Assembly: GCA_937864365.1 (NCBI GenBank)
Contig: CALMJT010000071.1
Span: 1-58,174 of the forward strand
Direction: 5' to 3'
From: an uncultured Alteromonadales bacterium
Lineage (GTDB): Bacteria > Pseudomonadota > Gammaproteobacteria > Pseudomonadales > Cellvibrionaceae
DNA length: 58,174 bases
The position numbers were made by a program, and so were the translations under genes. The notes beneath the pieces are model-generated. The model worked only from the letters and a program-made list of their open reading frames with translations, ran no database searches and had not been told where the DNA came from. Every line of letters starts with the position of its first letter. The first letter of the stretch is position 1. This document shows, piece by piece, positions 47,059-54,451 of this stretch.

Positions 47059-47721
47059 ATGAAAATAGTCTCAACTAACATCTCAGAGATCAAAACCGTT
47101 GAATACCAAGGCGAGCTAATTACCACCGGTATTTTTAAAAAACCCACCACCGAAACAGTCTATATCGATTCCGAAAATATTCACGGTGACGCCCAAGCCG
47201 ATCTTGTAAATCACGGCGGTATCGATAAAGCAGTGTATGCTTTCTGCGACTCTTATTACGAATACTGGAAAACACAATTAAAAAATCCCGACTTAACCTT
47301 TGGTGATTTTGGCGAAAACTTTACCGTAACCCATTTACACGAAGACCAAATATACATTGGCGAACACTATCAATTAGGCAGTGCCATTTTAGAAGTAAGC
47401 CAGCCAAGAGTGCCTTGTTTTAAATTAGGCATGGCCTTAAACAATAAAAAATTACCGAAATTATTTATTCAGAATTTTGCAACTGGCGTTTATTTTCGAG
47501 TTGTCGAACGCGGCAACGTAACAACAGGCGATGAAATTAAACTCGTAAAACCTGTTGATCACAAGGTTTCGGTTAGAACCTTGTTTAAAGCCTTTTTTGA
47601 CAAGCATTTTGAAAATCGCGAAGCTATTTATCAACAAGCGGTTGATGTACCCGAACTCGCCAACGAGTGGCGGGAAAAACTGGTAAAACGACTTGCAGGT
47701 ATTGATGCGCAATTTGGCTAA
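47059..47721 (+). CDS. MOSC-domain protein (YiiM-like)
   Basis: 220 residues: GDAQADLVNHGGIDKAVYAF, FGENFTVTHLHED and the cysteine-containing VSQPRVPCFKLG motif are typical of MOSC proteins of the YiiM type. YiiM uses a molybdenum cofactor bound by that cysteine to reduce N-hydroxylated base analogues such as 6-N-hydroxylaminopurine. Whether this homologue does the same is inferred. The last 17 bases overlap the start of the DCC gene, so both are in one operon. Confidence 0.9.
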   Translation: MKIVSTNISEIKTVEYQGELITTGIFKKPTTETVYIDSENIHGDAQADLVNHGGIDKAVYAFCDSYYEYWKTQLKNPDLTFGDFGENFTVTHLHEDQIYIGEHYQLGSAILEVSQPRVPCFKLGMALNNKKLPKLFIQNFATGVYFRVVERGNVTTGDEIKLVKPVDHKVSVRTLFKAFFDKHFENREAIYQQAVDVPELANEWREKLVKRLAGIDAQFG

Positions 47722-48151
47722 CGACAACAGCGTTAATTTTATACCCCACATTGAGCGCGACGACCATCTTGTGCTTTTTGATGGGGTATGCACACTGTGC
47801 AATCACTGGTGTGCATTCCTCTTAAAATTCGATAAACAGCAAACATTCAAACTGGCCAGTGTTCAATCCGCAAAAGGCCAAGAGATTTTAAAATATCTAG
47901 AAATGCCCACCAACGATTTCGAAACCATGTTGGTCATAGGTGAATATCGCATCTACAGTAAAAGCGATGCCTTTTTTTATGTGATGAGCAAACTGCCTTA
48001 TCCGTGGAAAATATTGCAATGTCTCCAAATATTCCCGCGCAGTCTTAGAAATTATTGTTACGATAAAATCGCCCGAAATCGCTATAAAATCTTTGGCAAA
48101 AAAGACTATTGCGCGCTACCAAATCCCGCAGATCAACACCGTTTTTTATAG
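47705..48151 (+). CDS. DCC-family (DUF393) thiol-disulfide oxidoreductase-like protein
   Basis: 148 residues from the ATG at 47705, overlapping the MOSC gene. The defining motif LFDGVCTLCNHWC puts the DxxCxxC cysteines at residues 29 and 32; the family's C-terminal RNRYKIFGKKDYC is also present. No signal peptide. DCC proteins resemble thioredoxin-fold enzymes; their substrates are unknown. A dispersed repeat begins right after the stop (the TATAG target lies at 48147-48151, including the stop codon), so the stop may have been created or preserved at the insertion point. Confidence 0.88.
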   Translation: MRNLANDNSVNFIPHIERDDHLVLFDGVCTLCNHWCAFLLKFDKQQTFKLASVQSAKGQEILKYLEMPTNDFETMLVIGEYRIYSKSDAFFYVMSKLPYPWKILQCLQIFPRSLRNYCYDKIARNRYKIFGKKDYCALPNPADQHRFL

Positions 48152-48318
48152 GAAACTCTGATTAACCTAGAGTTTCTCGTGACACATGGATATGTCTCCA
48201 ATTTCAAGAACGGTAAGTGATCGAAATTGTGAAGAAATTGGAAATCGCATTGTCAATTTCTGTCCTCATGAATTACTCGAATCGCCCATTAACTCATCCA
48301 CGATTTAATCTGAGGCTC
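48152..48318 (-). repeat. Dispersed hairpin repeat with inverted terminal hairpin
   Basis: The left four hairpins follow the usual order (GAAACTCTGATTAACCTAG, GACACATGGATATGTC, CAATTTCAA...TCGAAATTG, GAAATTGGAAATCG...TTGTCAATTTC). The last hairpin is present in inverted form (CATTAACTCATCCACGATTTAATCTGAGG read piecewise), behind about 20 extra bases. TATAG precedes the left end at 48147-48151; no matching duplication at the right. Confidence 0.8.
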
Positions 48319-48340
48319 TTAAAAGAACCTTTGGTACAAT

Positions 48341-48370
48341 ATACCGCAACATACCGCAACATACCGCAAC
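48341..48370 (+). repeat. Three tandem copies of ATACCGCAAC
   Basis: Exact 10-base unit repeated three times, 40 bases before the cupin start. A unit count of three and helical-turn spacing could suit a regulator's binding site, or it may be simple slippage. Confidence 0.85.
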
Positions 48371-48410
48371 GTTCTTGATTACATCGTTATCGTTTGACCA
48401 AAGGCACACC

Positions 48411-48836
48411 ATGAGCACTCCTAAGCACGAACAGACAATAACTCTTAGCATTTTGTCTTCGCCAACAGACGCAAATACCGGTCAAACCGGCGCATCGATT
48501 TTTACAGAGCAGTCTCTGTCTCTTGAAGATTACAACGGCTTATTTATTACACCCAGAATCAATGCTCTTAATTTTCGCCATCGCTTAAGTGAACCGAATT
48601 ATTTTAGCGATTGGCATGTTGCCGGTGATGCAACGCTGATTATTATCCGCAGCGGTACCTTACGAATTGGCCTGCGCAACGGCGATTACAGAGATTTCTC
48701 TGCGGGCGACATGTTTATCGCCAAAGACCGATTACAAGCCGACGAAGTGTTTAATCCGACGCTACATGGCCACACCGCGGCGGTTATTGGCGAACAACAA
48801 CTCACCGCAGTACACATAAAATTAGCCGAAGACTAA
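48411..48836 (+). CDS. Small cupin-like protein
   Basis: 141 residues from the ATG at 48411. The C-terminal two thirds look like a single cupin barrel (HVAGDATLIIIRSGTLRIGLRNGDYRDFSAGDMFIAKD), without the full His/Glu metal set: only scattered His residues (HRL, WHVAG, LHGH) are present, so metal binding is uncertain. No signal peptide. Monocistronic between two repeat copies. Function unknown; cupin call is from pattern only. Confidence 0.65.
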   Translation: MSTPKHEQTITLSILSSPTDANTGQTGASIFTEQSLSLEDYNGLFITPRINALNFRHRLSEPNYFSDWHVAGDATLIIIRSGTLRIGLRNGDYRDFSAGDMFIAKDRLQADEVFNPTLHGHTAAVIGEQQLTAVHIKLAED

Positions 48837-48956
48837 CCAATAGCCTCTACAGATTACTGGTACGCGGGCAGGATCCAAATCAAAACAGCATGAATTTGTC
48901 GTCAATAAACAGGTAGAAACATAGGTCGTTGAGGCGCAAAATCAGACTCATCTTAA

Positions 48957-49124
48957 AGGCAACTTAGATTCACCAAGCGCTTTCAGTCGCGCAAAGTCGG
49001 CCAGGCAAAGATAGGACAGCAAATTCAAGAGCTGTAAATGCTCGCAATGATGGTGAAGAAATTAACAATCGCATAATCAATTTTGGCTTCTGATTAAATC
49101 ATGGATGAGTTAATCAGAGATTCC
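48957..49124 (-). repeat. Partly decayed copy of the dispersed hairpin repeat
   Basis: Left end GGCAACTTAGATTCACC is worn; AAATTCAAGAGCTGTAAATG, the fourth hairpin (GAAATTAACAATCGCATAATC) and the right end CTTCTGATTAAATCATGG...TTAATCAGAGATTCC are clear. It lies 25 bases upstream of the lipoprotein gene, so it is within its leader or promoter. Confidence 0.65.
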
Positions 49125-49148
49125 ATAAGTCAGTAACAGAGGTGCGTC

Positions 49149-49805
49149 ATGCATAAAATCATAAAAACAACCCTTTTATCGATATTTGTACTGATTGGCG
49201 GATGCGCATCCATACCGCCAGAAGCCCCCGAGCTATCGGCCGAACTTGGCCGCAGAATATCGGCCATCGAAGACGCTAACATTACGTTGCTAAAGCGCTT
49301 TTTTGATCAAAAACGCCGCGAAGTGGATAAGTTCATCGAAGACGAGTGGGTACCAGAATTTGCCAACCAAGTTTTCTCTAACCCTGCGATCGCTAACGCT
49401 TGGCAAATTATTGTTAGAGAAGACGATCCACAACAACGACTGATGTTTTTGATCAGCACCGGGCCAAAATTACAACAGAAAATCAACGAAAAGCGCTTAG
49501 AACTGATACAACCGCTGGATGATCTAGAACGCCGCATAGAAACGAAAATACGCGACGAATACATCCAAGCGCGCGCGCTCAACAACAGCATCACCAGCTT
49601 TCTGCTATCGGCGTCAGAAGTGGCAGAGAACCGAAATCGCTATCTGGAATTAGTTGGCGTAAGCGACGACAGCCTAGGACAACTCATCGACAAAACCGAC
49701 GACGCCGTCACCGACCTACTCGATAAAGCCACCGACGTTAAAAACAAAGTTACCAGAGCCGAAAACTTCTTAGAAAAAGTTCGCGAAATCCGCGACTCTA
49801 TTTAA
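49149..49805 (+). CDS. Coiled-coil lipoprotein of unknown function
   Basis: 218 residues. Signal peptide II with lipobox LIGGC (Cys19) followed by ASIPPEAPELS; residue +2 is Ala, so outer-membrane sorting is expected. The mature protein is helical, with long charged heptads (about 40-75, 115-145, 180-215). No family recognised. The next gene starts 18 bases later with its own ribosome site and is probably cotranscribed; together they may be a membrane-anchored partner and a soluble partner. Confidence 0.75.
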   Translation: MHKIIKTTLLSIFVLIGGCASIPPEAPELSAELGRRISAIEDANITLLKRFFDQKRREVDKFIEDEWVPEFANQVFSNPAIANAWQIIVREDDPQQRLMFLISTGPKLQQKINEKRLELIQPLDDLERRIETKIRDEYIQARALNNSITSFLLSASEVAENRNRYLELVGVSDDSLGQLIDKTDDAVTDLLDKATDVKNKVTRAENFLEKVREIRDSI

Positions 49806-49823
49806 CACATTGGAGAAGCCGAA

Positions 49824-50108
49824 ATGCCTATTGATTGGAACACCTTCAACAACGAACTCGACATCGCAATTATCAACGCAGCCAATGCAACCGACAAAAA
49901 ACTGGCTTCGCAAATATCCTCAATTACACGCTTAACCGATGAAGAAATTCAGGAGCTTTTTCCAGAACCAGCAGATGTTAAAAAACTCACGCAATTATTG
50001 GAGATTGTTAAATCGGCAGAAGATCGGAATACCAAAATCAACAAAATTGTTGATAATTCAGAGGAATTTGGCGGGATAGTACTAACGCTATTGGAAAAAT
50101 TGGCTTGA
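49824..50108 (+). CDS. Small helical protein paired with the upstream lipoprotein
   Basis: 94 residues, preceded by GGAGAAG at 7 bases. No signal peptide; predicted mostly helical (LDIAIINAANATDKKLASQI, EEIQELFPEPADVKKLTQLL). Not recognised. Followed by a strong terminator shared with the convergent lipoprotein gene. The short spacing to the lipoprotein gene is the only hint of function. Confidence 0.65.
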   Translation: MPIDWNTFNNELDIAIINAANATDKKLASQISSITRLTDEEIQELFPEPADVKKLTQLLEIVKSAEDRNTKINKIVDNSEEFGGIVLTLLEKLA

Positions 50109-50144
50109 GCTTTAAAGTTTACACTTATTAGCTTCAGCCCGCGT

Positions 50145-50184
50145 AAAAAGCCTCTGATTAAATCTGTTAACCAGAGGCTTTTTT
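50145..50184. terminator. Bidirectional terminator made from repeat-like sequence
   Basis: 12-bp stem AAAAAGCCTCTG / CAGAGGCTTTTT, extended inside by TTAA/TTAA. The arm CCTCTGATTAAATC and GTTAACCAGAGG are the ends of the dispersed hairpin repeat, so the terminator appears to derive from its outermost hairpin. Serves both convergent genes. Confidence 0.88.
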
Positions 50185-50196
50185 ATCAAAGACGAT

Positions 50197-50751
50197 TTAT
50201 TGGTGCAGAGATACTTCTTCAGAACCAATATTTAATTCGGATAATTTACTCAGCAATCCTGCAATATTTTCTTTACCAGAACCTTCATTGGCAAGACGTA
50301 GTCTAGTTGCAGCAATAACGGCATCGCCAAAGCCTGCGGTATAGGGCGCAACAATGGTTTCATCAAAAACTACATCACCGGTTGCAATATTGATTAATTT
50401 ATATTGCACGTGAGTTGTCACCTTAAAATCAATACCAATAAAAGGTTGCTCTACTTTTAACATTTGTACTTCCAAACGGTATTTACCGGTCTCAGAATAT
50501 AAGCCCTGTAATTTTAGACTTTCTTTCACAGCACCGGCAAAAGACTCATTACCAATTTGAGAAGTCCAGGCAGGATTGGTTTTTTTACCACCGGCAACCT
50601 CACCCAAATTTAAGTTATTTTGAATTTCTTCGGAATATTCTTTTTGATCGCCTTGGTAAACCATATTTTGCATCTTGGCACCACTTGCACAACCCCACAA
50701 ATAGGTACAAAGAAACGCCACACCCAATAATTTAACTAATTTCACAGACAC
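50197..50751 (-). CDS. Lipoprotein of unknown function
   Basis: 184 residues; signal peptide II with lipobox YLWGCAS, Cys21, residue +2 Ala. The mature part begins with a short KMQNMVYQGDQKE stretch, then a mixed alpha/beta domain with a clear hydrophobic pattern (YRLEVQMLKVEQPFIGIDFKV type) and ends helical (AATRLRLANEGSG). The pattern resembles lipoproteins annotated as 'surface-exposed' or GNA1162-like, but I do not recognise a specific family. Convergent with the 49824 gene. Confidence 0.75.
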   Translation of the reverse strand: MSVKLVKLLGVAFLCTYLWGCASGAKMQNMVYQGDQKEYSEEIQNNLNLGEVAGGKKTNPAWTSQIGNESFAGAVKESLKLQGLYSETGKYRLEVQMLKVEQPFIGIDFKVTTHVQYKLINIATGDVVFDETIVAPYTAGFGDAVIAATRLRLANEGSGKENIAGLLSKLSELNIGSEEVSLHQ

Positions 50752-50843
50752 ATTCCTTAGATAGATTAATAAACATTTTTATTTTTTATTACCAGCAGCG
50801 ACTAAACTCACTTAGAACATAAAGCGCATTTAATACACTTTAG

Positions 50844-50884
50844 AAACCTCTGATAAACTCTTTTGTGACCTAATCAGAGGCTCC
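50844..50884 (+). repeat. Short (41-bp) internal-deletion form of the dispersed repeat
   Basis: AAACCTCTGATAAACTC joined to CCTAATCAGAGGCTCC leaves only the outer hairpin; flanked by TTTAG (50839-50843) and TTTAC (50885-50889). It lies upstream of the lipoprotein gene at 50197. Everything else in the 50752-51341 spacer is AT-rich and without a gene. Confidence 0.65.
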
Positions 50885-51341
50885 TTTACGGTATTTTATA
50901 TACCACATTTAACATGTTCTCTTGAAGTACAAAAACGCCTCTAACTTGATATTTTAACCAGACTCGTCAAACACCAACGCAAAGCTAACACTTTAGTTTA
51001 TTTGCGATCGACTCAACGAATAGTGACCCTATACACCAGTAACGATAATCACACTAAGAATCAAAAAAATCTCAACCCGATGGACTTTTAAACAGCAGTT
51101 TACAACCGAGTAATTACACGCATTAAAAAAATGATTGTGATTACATTGAAGAATTACGACCTTTTAAAAATAACTAATCTTAATAAATGAATTTTTTGAC
51201 AAGCGAATAATTTCTGAAAAACAGCTTTCCAGAAAACATAAAAACGCATAACCACATATGTAATGTTTTGTAATTCTTAAAATAAAAATTTATTCGTATT
51301 ATTTTTCACACAAACACAAAGCAAGTATTTTGGAGAAAAAT

Positions 51342-51719
51342 ATGTCTACGATTAATTACACACAATCTTTAAAAATCAGAATCAATCAAGTTGATAACCG
51401 ATTAACCATGGTATTAAACGCTGACAACCCTGTGGGAGAAGGCGGTAAGTTCTTTCAGGTTTGCGACATGATCGCAAATGGCGTTGGTTATGGCGGCGGC
51501 AGCTCAGATACAATAATCGACATTACCGGAATTACACGCACCATCCAAGGCAGTATCGGCAACGCACCTGTGCCTCTATCCGTTGTTGGTGCCAACTACC
51601 AAGGTGGTGGCGGCGTTTCGGTAACCATTATTGCCGACAATGAAGAAGTACAAACTATTGGTAATAATTTAAATGCTTGGCAATCAGAACAATGGATGGT
51701 TTATTTAAAAGCCAACTAA
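51342..51719 (+). CDS. Orphan small protein with Gly-rich centre
   Basis: 125 residues from the ATG at 51342, with GGAG 6 bases upstream (a TTG four codons earlier overlaps the site). No signal peptide. Beta-rich pattern with repeated glycines (GVGYGGGSS, YQGGGGVSV) and one Cys. No family recognised. A long AT-rich leader with a possible TATTAT promoter at about 51296-51302 suggests strong, separate expression. It could be a secreted product of a non-classical route or an effector-like protein, but this is speculation. Confidence 0.55.
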   Translation: MSTINYTQSLKIRINQVDNRLTMVLNADNPVGEGGKFFQVCDMIANGVGYGGGSSDTIIDITGITRTIQGSIGNAPVPLSVVGANYQGGGGVSVTIIADNEEVQTIGNNLNAWQSEQWMVYLKAN

Positions 51720-51805
51720 TTTTTAGAACATTTAAATAATCGAGAGCCATCAATAACACAGGGACGGGTTAATTGGTGTCTCTTGATAATTTGGTATTTG
51801 TATAG

Positions 51806-51951
51806 GAACCTCTGATTAACTCATTCATGACTCAACCAGAGAAAAGCAATTAAAAATATGACTTTCAATTGCTTTACACGTTTGATTACTTATGGTTCTT
51901 GAAATTACTGACACATCCTTGTGTCACAAAGAAACTCTAGATTAATTACTC
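51806..51951 (+). repeat. Dispersed hairpin repeat, right end shortened
   Basis: TATAG (51801-51805) then GAACCTCTGATTAACTCATT, AAAGCAATTAAAA...TTTCAATTGC, TTCTTGAAATT and GACACATCCTTGTGTC. The right end reads AGAAACTCTAGATTAATTACTC and has lost the last bases of the terminal repeat. It lies between the orphan gene and the eut operon terminator. Confidence 0.8.
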
Positions 51952-51986
51952 TATGTATTTCTTATGCACTTATCGAGCGCAAACAA

Positions 51987-52010
51987 AAAACCCGGCTTAC
52001 GCCGGGTTTT
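51987..52010 (-). terminator. Terminator of the eut/amt operon
   Basis: AAAACCCGGC-4-GCCGGGTTTT stem, with T-rich sequence on both sides (bidirectional); lies 18 bases beyond the last small gene of the operon. Confidence 0.9.
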
Positions 52011-52027
52011 CTTTTTCCATCTAACAA

Positions 52028-52192
52028 TTATTTAATATTTTTAAAGGCTTTATCTTCGTGTTTTTTAATGGAGTAAATTAAACCAGCAACAATTGCAGCG
52101 GCACCAACAGAAAATAGTACAAGCATGGCTGGGTTGTTTGCGAAGGTGAAATACGCACTGACGTTTTCCCAGCTGGTAATTGATGTTCCCAT
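52028..52192 (-). CDS. 54-residue single-helix membrane protein at the end of the eut-amt operon
   Basis: MGTSITSWENVSAYFTFANN, then one strongly hydrophobic helix (about 22-42, PAMLVLFSVGAAAIVAGLIY) and a short basic tail ending FKNIK. AGGAGC inside the end of amt lies 8 bases before the ATG, and the gap from the amt stop is 2 bases, so translation is coupled. Too short for standard gene finders but well placed. It may be an accessory or regulatory subunit of the Amt protein; no homologue is recognised. Confidence 0.75.
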   Translation of the reverse strand: MGTSITSWENVSAYFTFANNPAMLVLFSVGAAAIVAGLIYSIKKHEDKAFKNIK

Positions 52193-52194
52193 TA

Positions 52195-53565
52195 TTAAGC
52201 TCCTTGTGGTTCTACGTTAGCAAGTTTATTAGGGACTTCAGAAGGAGTCATTGCAGGTACGCTCGCTTCTGGGTAGGGTTTGGCAAGAATTTCTACTTCG
52301 TCGATACCAATTTCTTCGGCTTCTTCCGGTACACGCAGCATGTTCGCCGCTTTTAGTGCGTAAGAAATAACATAGCCAGGTACAAAACCTACTACTGCCA
52401 TGACAACCGCACCAATTAATTGGCCAACGAAGGTAATGGGTGGTACGCCCTCACCAACGTTTGGCATACCACCAGCAAATACACCGACTAATACCACAGC
52501 CACAAAACCGGTAAAACCGTGCACGGCAACCGCACCTACGGCGTCATCAATACCTAGGTTTTCTAGGAATTTCGCAAACTGTACAGCAACAACGCCCATT
52601 ACGGTGGCGATAATAAACGCCAAGCCTGGGTCGTATAAATCAAGACCGGCGGCAACCGAAATGATACCGACAAGACCGCCAGACATTGTCCAGAATGGAT
52701 CGCGGGTTGCGATGTAACAACCAATCACACCACCAGCAAAACCCATTAGCGTGTTAAAAGCAAAGGCTGATAGGTTGGTTGGCGTGTTGTAGATGGTTGT
52801 CCAGCCGGTTTCACCGCCGTTGAAAATAATGCAGCCACCTAGGAACCCGAAGAAGCCGAAAATAATCATCATCAAACCAATTAGGGTCATTGGTAGGCTG
52901 TGTGGCGCGATGGTTTGAGCAACACCGTTAATAAATTTACCTTTACGAGCGCCTAAATTAATTAATACGCCTAAGGTAAAGGAGCCTGCAACCGCGTGCA
53001 CAACACCCGAAGCTCCAACGTCGTGGTAGCCTAAATCGGTGAGCAGCCAACCGTCTGGATGCCAACCCCACGCGCCGGCCAAAATCCAAATGGCGCTGCC
53101 TAAAATAACCGTTAAAATTAAAAACGCACTAACGCGAATCCGCTCAATAACCGCGCCCGATAATATCGATCCGGTTGTAGCGCCAAACAATGCAAATGCT
53201 GCCCAGAAAATACCGGTGCCCATATCGGTAACGTCAGGCCCCATGCTTTTTGCCCAAGGTAAAGCGGCTGAAGCTTCGGCGGGAATTAGACCGACTGGGA
53301 ATGCGTTATAGATCCACCAACCGAACAAATAAAAGGTCGGAATAATAACGGCCAATGCCAAAATATTTTTGATACCCGCGGCCAAAGCATTTTTACTGCG
53401 CGAAGCACCCATTTCATAGGCCAAAAATCCGGCGTGAATCATGATCATAATGGCGGTACACCACCAGTAGAACACTTCAACATTCATCGATTGATGCATT
53501 TCAAAAACCGCTTGCTGGGCATCCAATGCCGCTTGCAAGGATTCTAATGTAGGAGCGTCAGCCAT
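52195..53565 (-). CDS. amt: Second ammonium transporter, in the ethanolamine operon
   Basis: 456 residues, Amt family with about 11 membrane helices. GASGVVHAVAG and GAVAVHGFTG carry the twin pore histidines. Compared with the amtB at the window start it has a 40-residue N-terminal extension and a longer, Glu/Pro-rich C-terminal tail (VPEEAEEIGIDEVEI...), so it belongs to a different branch. No glnK gene accompanies it. It lies 31 bases after eutC; the likely role is to recapture ammonia released from ethanolamine or to take up ammonium (inference). Confidence 0.93.
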   Translation of the reverse strand: MADAPTLESLQAALDAQQAVFEMHQSMNVEVFYWWCTAIMIMIHAGFLAYEMGASRSKNALAAGIKNILALAVIIPTFYLFGWWIYNAFPVGLIPAEASAALPWAKSMGPDVTDMGTGIFWAAFALFGATTGSILSGAVIERIRVSAFLILTVILGSAIWILAGAWGWHPDGWLLTDLGYHDVGASGVVHAVAGSFTLGVLINLGARKGKFINGVAQTIAPHSLPMTLIGLMMIIFGFFGFLGGCIIFNGGETGWTTIYNTPTNLSAFAFNTLMGFAGGVIGCYIATRDPFWTMSGGLVGIISVAAGLDLYDPGLAFIIATVMGVVAVQFAKFLENLGIDDAVGAVAVHGFTGFVAVVLVGVFAGGMPNVGEGVPPITFVGQLIGAVVMAVVGFVPGYVISYALKAANMLRVPEEAEEIGIDEVEILAKPYPEASVPAMTPSEVPNKLANVEPQGA

Positions 53566-53596
53566 AGAATTACCTCTTGTTTACTTGTATTTAAAA

Positions 53597-54442
53597 TTAT
53601 TGTTTAGAAAACAGCAGAAAACTGCCTTCGGACTTTTCAATGATTGAATCGGTATTATCGCTGCGGTCTTTTATCGCCACGCCCGAGACATTCAAGCGTT
53701 TTGCCTCAGTGAGTAGATACAAAGTTTTTTGCGCGGCGTCTCGATGCGAGAGACCCGCTTTACGTACATTAGAAATACAATTGCGGCGGTCGTCTTTTAA
53801 ACCCGGCTCGGGCGCCCAAGTTAAATACAACCCTAAGCTGTCGGGCGAACTTAATCCGGGGCGTTCGCCAATCATAATGAGCGTTGCGCGCGCATTTAAT
53901 AAAGCACCAATTTCGTCGGCAATGGCTACGCGACCTTGCTCCACCAAAACAATGGGTGCAAGTTGCCATGGCTCATTAGTGCTTGAAAGCAATACTGCTA
54001 ATTCTTGAATAAATTCATTGGCGTTTTTTTCGATTGCTGTTGCCGATAATCCATCAGCAACCACCAGTGCTAAATCGTAGGGTTTTAAGGTTTCTTCCTT
54101 ACCTTGCAGAGCCAGCCTGGATTCTTCATCAAGTTTTCTGCCTAAATCGGGCCGTTGCAAATAGGTCATGCGATCAATGGCTTGGCTGTGAACTTTAATG
54201 GGCGAAGCCGAACTTAATATCGAAAACTGTTCCGATGTTTTTGCCAATTCGTTGGTTAGCGCGTCGAAATTCAACGGTAAATGCACAGCATCGCGTGCAC
54301 GAGCATGGGCTAACTGAAATTCCAATAATTCTTGGGTTGGCACACTGACGCCGCTTCTGCCTAAACCGATACGCGCATCGGTAAATTGGCGCAGCGTTTT
54401 CCACGGATTAGCAATAACAGAATTGTTTTTATTACTCGTCAT
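53597..54442 (-). CDS. eutC: Ethanolamine ammonia-lyase small subunit
   Basis: 281 residues, complete. Family motifs TDARIGLGRSGVSVPTQELL, FQLAHARARDAVHLPL, VVADGLSATAIEKNA and GLSHRDAAQKTLYLLTEA are present. Together with EutB it forms the adenosylcobalamin-dependent enzyme that splits ethanolamine into acetaldehyde and ammonia. It follows eutB by 9 bases. No microcompartment shell genes are in the operon, so this is the short, nitrogen-acquiring type of eut operon. Confidence 0.96.
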   Translation of the reverse strand: MTSNKNNSVIANPWKTLRQFTDARIGLGRSGVSVPTQELLEFQLAHARARDAVHLPLNFDALTNELAKTSEQFSILSSASPIKVHSQAIDRMTYLQRPDLGRKLDEESRLALQGKEETLKPYDLALVVADGLSATAIEKNANEFIQELAVLLSSTNEPWQLAPIVLVEQGRVAIADEIGALLNARATLIMIGERPGLSSPDSLGLYLTWAPEPGLKDDRRNCISNVRKAGLSHRDAAQKTLYLLTEAKRLNVSGVAIKDRSDNTDSIIEKSEGSFLLFSKQ

Positions 54443-54451
54443 CGCAGGCTC

